Below, piece after piece: positions 61,471-64,000 of a stretch of 64,000 nucleotides of DNA. Under the pieces are notes generated by a model. It searched no databases. It saw only the letters and a list, made by a program, of their open reading frames with translations, and was not told where the DNA came from. Within the stretch, counting starts at the first letter, position 1. Every line of letters begins with the position of its first letter. Source of the DNA: DASXZH01 sp963829965 (GTDB lineage Bacteria; Armatimonadota; Fimbriimonadia; Fimbriimonadales; Fimbriimonadaceae); contig CAWHLK010000032.1 in the NCBI GenBank assembly GCA_963829965.1, forward strand, positions 62,001-126,000, read 5' to 3'. Made by a program: the position numbers and the translations under genes.

Positions 61471-64000
61471 TACGAATGCGCGTAGGTGATATCGATCGTA
61501 TCGCCCGAACTCGCCGGCGTCGAAAGCGTGAGGGTCGAGCCGGAGATCGTGTAATCGGCTCCGTTGATCCCCTTGACCTTGTTCCAGAACAGAACATCCA
61601 TCCCCGCGCAGTTGTATGTCAGGCTGAACACCGTCTGCCCGGACGCAGCGGTAAAGACATCGTTGTGGTAGCCGGTCGCGCCCCCCGCGGGAGGCGTCGC
61701 ATAGCTCAGGATGCTCGAATCCACCCAAGCCGAAGTAGTCGGCACCGTTGCCTGAGTCACCGCCTGGACCCGCGCCATAATATCGCCCGAGCTAATCCCC
61801 GGCGCCACGTAGGAAGCACCCGCGTTCACCGAAGAAGACCAAGTAGAACCGCCGTTCGTCGAATACTGCCAGTTATAGGTCTGAGGCGTCAAGGGCGCAT
61901 TGGTGCCGTGGTTGTACGTGAACGTCACCACCATGTCGGAGCCACTATATGAAATCGCGTACGAAACCCCGTACGGCGCCTGCGCAGGCACCAACGCAGG
62001 AACAAACGACTTCGCATTCCCGGAAATCACCACCGGCTGCTGATAGGCATCCGCCAAAGTCTGGCCCGGCGCCTGGACCAAAACCCAAACCACCGAGCCG
62101 ACCAGCGAGTTTGCTACCGGAACCTTGAACAGATTCGAGACGCTGTTCACCACCGCCCAAGGCTCGTTATCCGAGTGTCCCGTGAAAGGCGAGTTCCGCA
62201 GGCCGCGGTAAATCCCGGTGCCAAGAGTCGCCCAGTAGGTCGTCACCGAGCCCGCAATATCCAGGTAGCAGGTGTAATAGGTCTGGCCGTAAAGAACCGT
62301 CGCCGGCATGGAGCCGCTCACAACTCCCACGATCTCGGACCCGATAAGCCCCGGCTGCAGGCCTGCCTTCGTCGTGCCCTGATAAACCTGGGATAAGGCG
62401 ACATCCGTCATCGGCTCGGTCAAGGACCCAAACGGAAACACCGCCGAAATCTCGGAGCTGGTGTCATATTCACCCGCATACGAAGCGTCAGGAAGCTGGC
62501 CCGTAAGCGAAGCCCCCGAATCGTCCGAGGTCACCCCAAACACCGCGTTGCCGAGCTGCACCGTCCCGCCCGCTATCCACGACTGCGAAGCCGAAGTCGT
62601 CGTCCAGTCCAGCGTCTCGCCCGTCATGTTGGAGGCGATCGTGCAAGAAGCAAGCGCCGTCAACCCGTTGTAAATGTAGATCGGAAACTCGTTCAAAGGG
62701 CCGCCGATGCACTTCACCGCGGCATAAGCCGAAATCGTATTCAAAGACGACTGCAAAGAAGCGGACGTCAAGTTGTAAGGCAAACTTGAAAACGTCCCGC
62801 CCGGCGTTACCAAGCTAAACGTGCTCGTCCCACCAAAACCGCCCACGTAGGCAAGTTCATAGATCCCCGGAGGCGGAGTCACCGAATACGTCACCGAGGC
62901 CGAAGAAGGAGGCGTCCCCCAAGGTGAACCCGGATTCCCAAAGTCCGTTCCCGAACCGCCCGAAGGCTGCGGATACTTCTGGCCCGCAAACACGTAAAAG
63001 CCGTTGTTATTGGCGAGTTCGTCGGTAAAGTCCTGCGCAGGCGAAACCGCCCAGAACGGAACCGGGTAAGGCCAGGTCCCGCCGCCTGAAGTCGCCCCCG
63101 TGCCCGAGGATCCCGCCTCCGTTCGCAGCAGAATCTCCTGCTGGTCGATGCAGCAAGTAACCTCGATCAGATTAATGTCGTTGATCTCGGTCCGAACGAT
63201 CTTAAAGCGCGAAGTCGTGCCCAGCCAGGGCAAGGTGATAACATCGGTCCCGCAAAGCTGCTGATAGGCGTTCCCACCCGCGCCCGAAGCGGGAAGGTAA
63301 ATCTTGAACTCGCCCCCAAGCTCGGTCCACTCGGTATCCAGCATGTAGCCGGCCGACTTGGCCATCTGCGCCCGCGAAGCGCAAATACCCGTGTCGATCG
63401 ACGAAGGGTTGTGCGAAAGAACCGTGTTCCGAACCGCCTTCTCGGCCCCCACCCGGTAAAGCTCCTCTAGAACCTGGAACCGAATCTCGAGCTGCGAATG
63501 AAGTTCCAAAGGATCGTTCAGGAACGCCGCCTCAATCGCGTCCGGTAAATCGTCGTTCCCCAGCGCCGCCGAGAGATCACCCAAAGGAATCGTAAGAGCG
63601 GAAGCCCCGCCCCGCGAAACCACCGTCAGACCGCCGTCCACCTGGATCATGTCAAAAGCGTTCACCGCCATGACCATCGAAATCGATTGCTCCGCGGACA
63701 TCCGCTGGTTGGAAATCACACCCGTCATCGGCGAAGGGAACATCCCCTCCTGCCACCAGGCGCCCTGGTTGGAAGAGGTCGTCGGGTTGTTGTCCAGGTT
63801 CGTGTCGGAAATCGAGAAGTAGTAGTTCCCGTCCGAACCCAAAACCTGCGCCCCGTAGCCGTAGGTCGTCGAAGATGACCAAGAACCCGGATCCGTAATA
63901 TCCGCGTCCGAAAAGTCAAGGTCCGAAGCGGAGAACCCCGCCGAGCGGCATTCCAAAGAAAGAAAGTCGGCCCACGTCGGAGGCGGTCTGTAAAGCCAGT
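61470..64000 (-). CDS. Phage-tail-like baseplate/host-specificity protein (3' part in window; start outside)
   Basis: At least 843 residues; the frame stays open to base 64000 (upstream residues PPPTWADFLSLE), so the true start lies beyond the window. The first part carries a CBM5/12-like segment (GSWSSSTTYGYGAQVLGSDG) and a central region resembling the Phage-tail_3 domain of tail and gene-transfer-agent host-specificity proteins (AGYMLDTEWTELGGEFKIYL, EVTCCIDQQEIL). The C-terminal part has fibronectin- or Ig-like repeats (YNWQYSTNGGSTWSSS) and a fibre-like end (DIDITYAHS-type). It is probably a structural tail protein of a prophage or a domesticated tail-like particle; only two such proteins are visible. 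Confidence 0.7.
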   Translation of the reverse strand, partial: WLYRPPPTWADFLSLECRSAGFSASDLDFSDADITDPGSWSSSTTYGYGAQVLGSDGNYYFSISDTNLDNNPTTSSNQGAWWQEGMFPSPMTGVISNQRMSAEQSISMVMAVNAFDMIQVDGGLTVVSRGGASALTIPLGDLSAALGNDDLPDAIEAAFLNDPLELHSQLEIRFQVLEELYRVGAEKAVRNTVLSHNPSSIDTGICASRAQMAKSAGYMLDTEWTELGGEFKIYLPASGAGGNAYQQLCGTDVITLPWLGTTSRFKIVRTEINDINLIEVTCCIDQQEILLRTEAGSSGTGATSGGGTWPYPVPFWAVSPAQDFTDELANNNGFYVFAGQKYPQPSGGSGTDFGNPGSPWGTPPSSASVTYSVTPPPGIYELAYVGGFGGTSTFSLVTPGGTFSSLPYNLTSASLQSSLNTISAYAAVKCIGGPLNEFPIYIYNGLTALASCTIASNMTGETLDWTTTSASQSWIAGGTVQLGNAVFGVTSDDSGASLTGQLPDASYAGEYDTSSEISAVFPFGSLTEPMTDVALSQVYQGTTKAGLQPGLIGSEIVGVVSGSMPATVLYGQTYYTCYLDIAGSVTTYWATLGTGIYRGLRNSPFTGHSDNEPWAVVNSVSNLFKVPVANSLVGSVVWVLVQAPGQTLADAYQQPVVISGNAKSFVPALVPAQAPYGVSYAISYSGSDMVVTFTYNHGTNAPLTPQTYNWQYSTNGGSTWSSSVNAGASYVAPGISSGDIMARVQAVTQATVPTTSAWVDSSILSYATPPAGGATGYHNDVFTAASGQTVFSLTYNCAGMDVLFWNKVKGINGADYTISGSTLTLSTPASSGDTIDITYAHS

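Overview
The window is bacterial, of moderately high GC. It carries many secreted or lipid-anchored single-copy proteins with small neighbours, a type II prepilin-like protein with a C-terminal DG motif, an ECF sigma factor carrying its own membrane-anchored C-terminal domain, HAF-repeat and YVTN-propeller proteins, and Tat-exported glycoside hydrolases. That mix fits Armatimonadota (Fimbriimonadia-like) best, with Planctomycetota or Acidobacteriota as alternatives. No rRNA or ribosomal marker is present, so the assignment is inference.

Layout. 0-16 kb is ordinary chromosome: the end of a hybrid histidine kinase, a secreted beta-helix protein, a small cyclic-nucleotide-binding protein, an ECF sigma factor, a YVTN-propeller/phosphoesterase, an esterase, a DsbD-N/redoxin pair, a cNMP-domain thioredoxin-reductase-like flavoprotein, a HAF-repeat lipoprotein and RecQ. 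16-32 kb is an accessory island with much decay. It holds broken remnants, a LEM-3-like GIY-YIG nuclease, a three-gene NgoMIV-like restriction, C5-methyltransferase and Vsr operon, a frameshifted flippase, pieces of an MFS transporter and an Ig-like protein, a zincin, two VapBC modules (one sitting between two copies of a 137-bp gene end), a TPR-sulfotransferase and a broken lipoprotein. A decayed tRNA-Pro copy (18.2 kb) and an intact tRNA-Pro(GGG) (31.0 kb), both on the minus strand, bound most of it.

32-52 kb is a carbohydrate and peptide utilisation region. It has a GH127-like enzyme, two tandem copies (one broken) of an unusual protein with two XRE-cupin modules in one chain, a prepilin-like protein, two small membrane proteins with an S9 peptidase, a GH36-like enzyme, a second YVTN-phosphoesterase, a mosaic of palindromic repeats, a single XRE-cupin regulator, a second GH127 gene with seven frame changes, and an IS110-family element. 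The repeated proximity of XRE-cupin regulators to GH127 genes suggests local control of hemicellulose-type sugar use.

52-64 kb holds lipoproteins, a long C-rich low-complexity tract, two paralogous SAM methyltransferases, a REP-associated (RAYT) transposase followed by a 16-unit tandem palindromic array, an acyltransferase-3, and two phage-tail-like proteins on the minus strand, one of which has a signal peptide. Both window ends cut genes (the kinase at the left, the tail protein at the right).

The most unusual items are the double XRE-cupin proteins, the RAYT-linked array, the toxin-antitoxin insertion flanked by a duplicated gene end, and the tRNA-Pro-bounded defence island. Several genes are broken by single-base frame changes while keeping good protein similarity between breaks, so assembly indels cannot be separated from true pseudogenes here.
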